Shown here piece after piece: positions 62,733-64,000 of a DNA stretch of 64,000 bases. The notes beneath the pieces are model-generated. The model saw only the letters and a list, made by a program, of their open reading frames with translations. It ran no database searches and was not told the origin of the DNA. The DNA is taken from assembly GCA_025360085.1 (NCBI GenBank), contig JANYCW010000046.1:1-64000 (forward strand), written 5' to 3'. Position 1 is the stretch's first letter. Each line of letters opens with the position of its first letter. This DNA comes from Actinomycetes bacterium (GTDB lineage Bacteria > Actinomycetota > Actinomycetes > Nanopelagicales > Nanopelagicaceae). The translations under genes and the position numbers were made by a program.

Positions 62733-62735
62733 GCT

Positions 62736-63926
62736 CTACTTAATTGCGCTCTGCAAGGCATCAACTCGATCTGTCCGTTCCCACGTGAACTCTGTGAGTT
62801 CGCGTCCAAAGTGGCCATAAGAACTTGTTAGTGAATAAATAGGTCTCAAAAGCTCCAAATCTCGGATGATTGCAGCTGGTCGTAAATCGAATACCGAAAG
62901 AACTGCATCTTGAATTTTAGAGACTGGAACGTTTTCAGTACCAAAAGTTTCTACAAATAAACCCACTGGCTGCGCTTTTCCGATGGCATAAGCTATCTGG
63001 ACCTCGCATCGCTTCGCCAAACCTGCAGCGACGACGTTTTTAGCTACCCAGCGCATCGCATAGGCCGCAGATCTATCTACTTTCGAAGGATCCTTACCGC
63101 TAAATGCACCTCCACCATGTCGGGCCATGCCACCATAAGTATCAACAATAATCTTTCGTCCCGTTAAACCGGCATCGCCCATGGGTCCACCGATAACGAA
63201 ACGCCCCGTTGGATTAATGAGAATCTTCAAATCTGGGCGAGGAAGATCTATTTGAGAAAGGATTGGCGCAATGACGTGCTCAATTACCTCTGGCGTCAAC
63301 GTTTTTTCCACATCAACATCCTGCGAGTGTTGGCTAGAAATGACGATGGTATTGAGTGCGATAGCGCGATTTCCTTCGTATTCAATGGTTACTTGTGTTT
63401 TTCCATCGGGGCGCAGATATGCAAGTGCGCCGGATTTACGTACCTTCGATAGTTGCTGGGCAAGGGCGTGGGCCAAATGAATGGGAAGTGGCATCAACTC
63501 TTTCGTATCATCGCAGGCATAACCAAACATTAATCCCTGGTCGCCTGCTCCTTGTAGATCTAAAGGATCGGCTCCTGCTGCAACTCGATGCTCATAAGCA
63601 TCATCGACTCCTTGCGCAATATCCTGAGACTGAGCCCCAATTGAAATCGATACGCCGCAACTATTTCCATCAAAGCCTTTTTCGGATGAGTCATATCCAA
63701 TCTTTAAAACCGTATCACGTACGATTGTATTGACATCGGCATATCCATTTGTTGTTACTTCGCCGGCCACATGAACTTGACCTGTTGTTATGAGGGTCTC
63801 TATGGCCACTCGACTCTTAATATCTTGGCTCAAGAGTGAATCGAGAACGGCATCGGAGATTGCATCGGCAATCTTGTCAGGATGTCCTTCAGTAACGGAC
63901 TCTGAGGTAAACAGGCGCTTTGACAT
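62736..63926 (-). CDS. metK: S-adenosylmethionine synthetase
   Basis: It makes SAM from methionine and ATP. The motifs [32 protein letters not shown] (hexapeptide loop), [20 protein letters not shown] and the P-loop [16 protein letters not shown] are all present. The length of 396 residues is standard. It begins 4 bases after coaBC, as in most actinobacteria, and supplies the several SAM-dependent methyltransferases of the window. Confidence 0.97.
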   Translation of the reverse strand: MSKRLFTSESVTEGHPDKIADAISDAVLDSLLSQDIKSRVAIETLITTGQVHVAGEVTTNGYADVNTIVRDTVLKIGYDSSEKGFDGNSCGVSISIGAQSQDIAQGVDDAYEHRVAAGADPLDLQGAGDQGLMFGYACDDTKELMPLPIHLAHALAQQLSKVRKSGALAYLRPDGKTQVTIEYEGNRAIALNTIVISSQHSQDVDVEKTLTPEVIEHVIAPILSQIDLPRPDLKILINPTGRFVIGGPMGDAGLTGRKIIVDTYGGMARHGGGAFSGKDPSKVDRSAAYAMRWVAKNVVAAGLAKRCEVQIAYAIGKAQPVGLFVETFGTENVPVSKIQDAVLSVFDLRPAAIIRDLELLRPIYSLTSSYGHFGRELTEFTWERTDRVDALQSAIK

Positions 63927-63930
63927 ATAT

Positions 63931-64000
63931 TTAACCTAACTGCCGAATGGCGTGATCAAGGAGGAGGTTTGCTAAAGCGTCTTTGGAGACTTCCTTGAGC
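63931..64000 (-). CDS. coaBC: C-terminal end of coenzyme A biosynthesis protein CoaBC (partial)
   Basis: Only the last 22 codons are inside the window, reading [20 protein letters not shown] and LG before TAA 63931-63933. The sequence fits the C-terminus of the phosphopantothenoylcysteine synthetase/decarboxylase, and coaBC (dfp) lies directly before metK in related genomes. The identification rests mostly on position. Confidence 0.6.
   Translation of the reverse strand, partial: LKEVSKDALANLLLDHAIRQLG

Overview
The window reads as a chromosomal segment of a streamlined, low-GC actinobacterium. GC is in the mid-to-upper 40s by eye, genes are packed with many 4-base ATGA overlaps, and there are no insertion sequences, prophage genes or CRISPR arrays. 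Actinobacterial hallmarks are mshC (mycothiol synthesis), pafB/pafC, helY, garA, the MerR regulator ftsR, DUF3090/SCO1664-type genes and a PriA without a helicase P-loop. Gene order follows the Mycobacterium/Streptomyces backbone in long blocks. The small intergenic regions and the missing gene groups suggest a freshwater acI/Nanopelagicales-like lineage; this placement is an inference.

Layout. Positions 1-4432: an M20 amidohydrolase (5' cut by the window) and a PutA-type proline catabolic enzyme, then a 0.3 kb stretch with stem-loops. 4765-12335: a basic-tailed small protein, a 54-residue protein, tlyA, nadK, recN, pyrG, ald, xerD. 12347-19547: a ribbon-helix-helix protein and ParA (minus strand), divergent from scpA, scpB and an rRNA pseudouridine synthase, then aroH, tyrA and a fused cmk-der. 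19550-25719: a CDP-alcohol phosphatidyltransferase and the conserved block gcvH, garA, ftsR, DUF151, merR, gcvP. 25736-35021 (minus): trmI, pafB, pafC, tatA, tatC, a lipid-kinase-like gene, helY, a 5'-3' exonuclease, lnt. 35074-42846: RecB-like nuclease, HAD hydrolase, PAC2 protein, mshC, SCO1664-type, DUF3090, phosphomutase-like, aldo/keto reductase, dipeptidase. A tRNA-Leu(GAG) and a strong terminator follow.

42975-45401 is the only decayed part. A secreted alanine-rich protein lies beside remnants of a large cellulose-synthase-like gene and a SpoIIE-type phosphatase, both broken by frameshifts and stops and joined at a short overlap. 45433-55307 carries accessory and salvage genes: apt, an acyltransferase, tdk, an alcohol dehydrogenase, a divergent DUF554/YczE membrane pair around a perfect palindrome, an NCS2 purine permease behind a structured leader, ung, an ABC ATPase and serB2. 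55312-64000 (minus) is coaBC, metK, priA, def, fmt, rsmB, rpe, FMN riboswitch, a PnuC-family (RibM-like) transporter, hisE, hisG.

Two themes run through the window. First, many genes that head a transcription unit have a TANNNT hexamer exactly 6-7 bases before the start codon and no Shine-Dalgarno sequence, which indicates widespread leaderless transcription. Second, gene groups that sit at these junctions in relatives are absent: the pup-proteasome genes between pafB and trmI, and the riboflavin biosynthesis genes between rpe and hisE, where only the riboswitch and transporter remain. Purine functions (apt, NCS2 permease) and deoxynucleoside salvage (tdk) lie close together in the accessory part.
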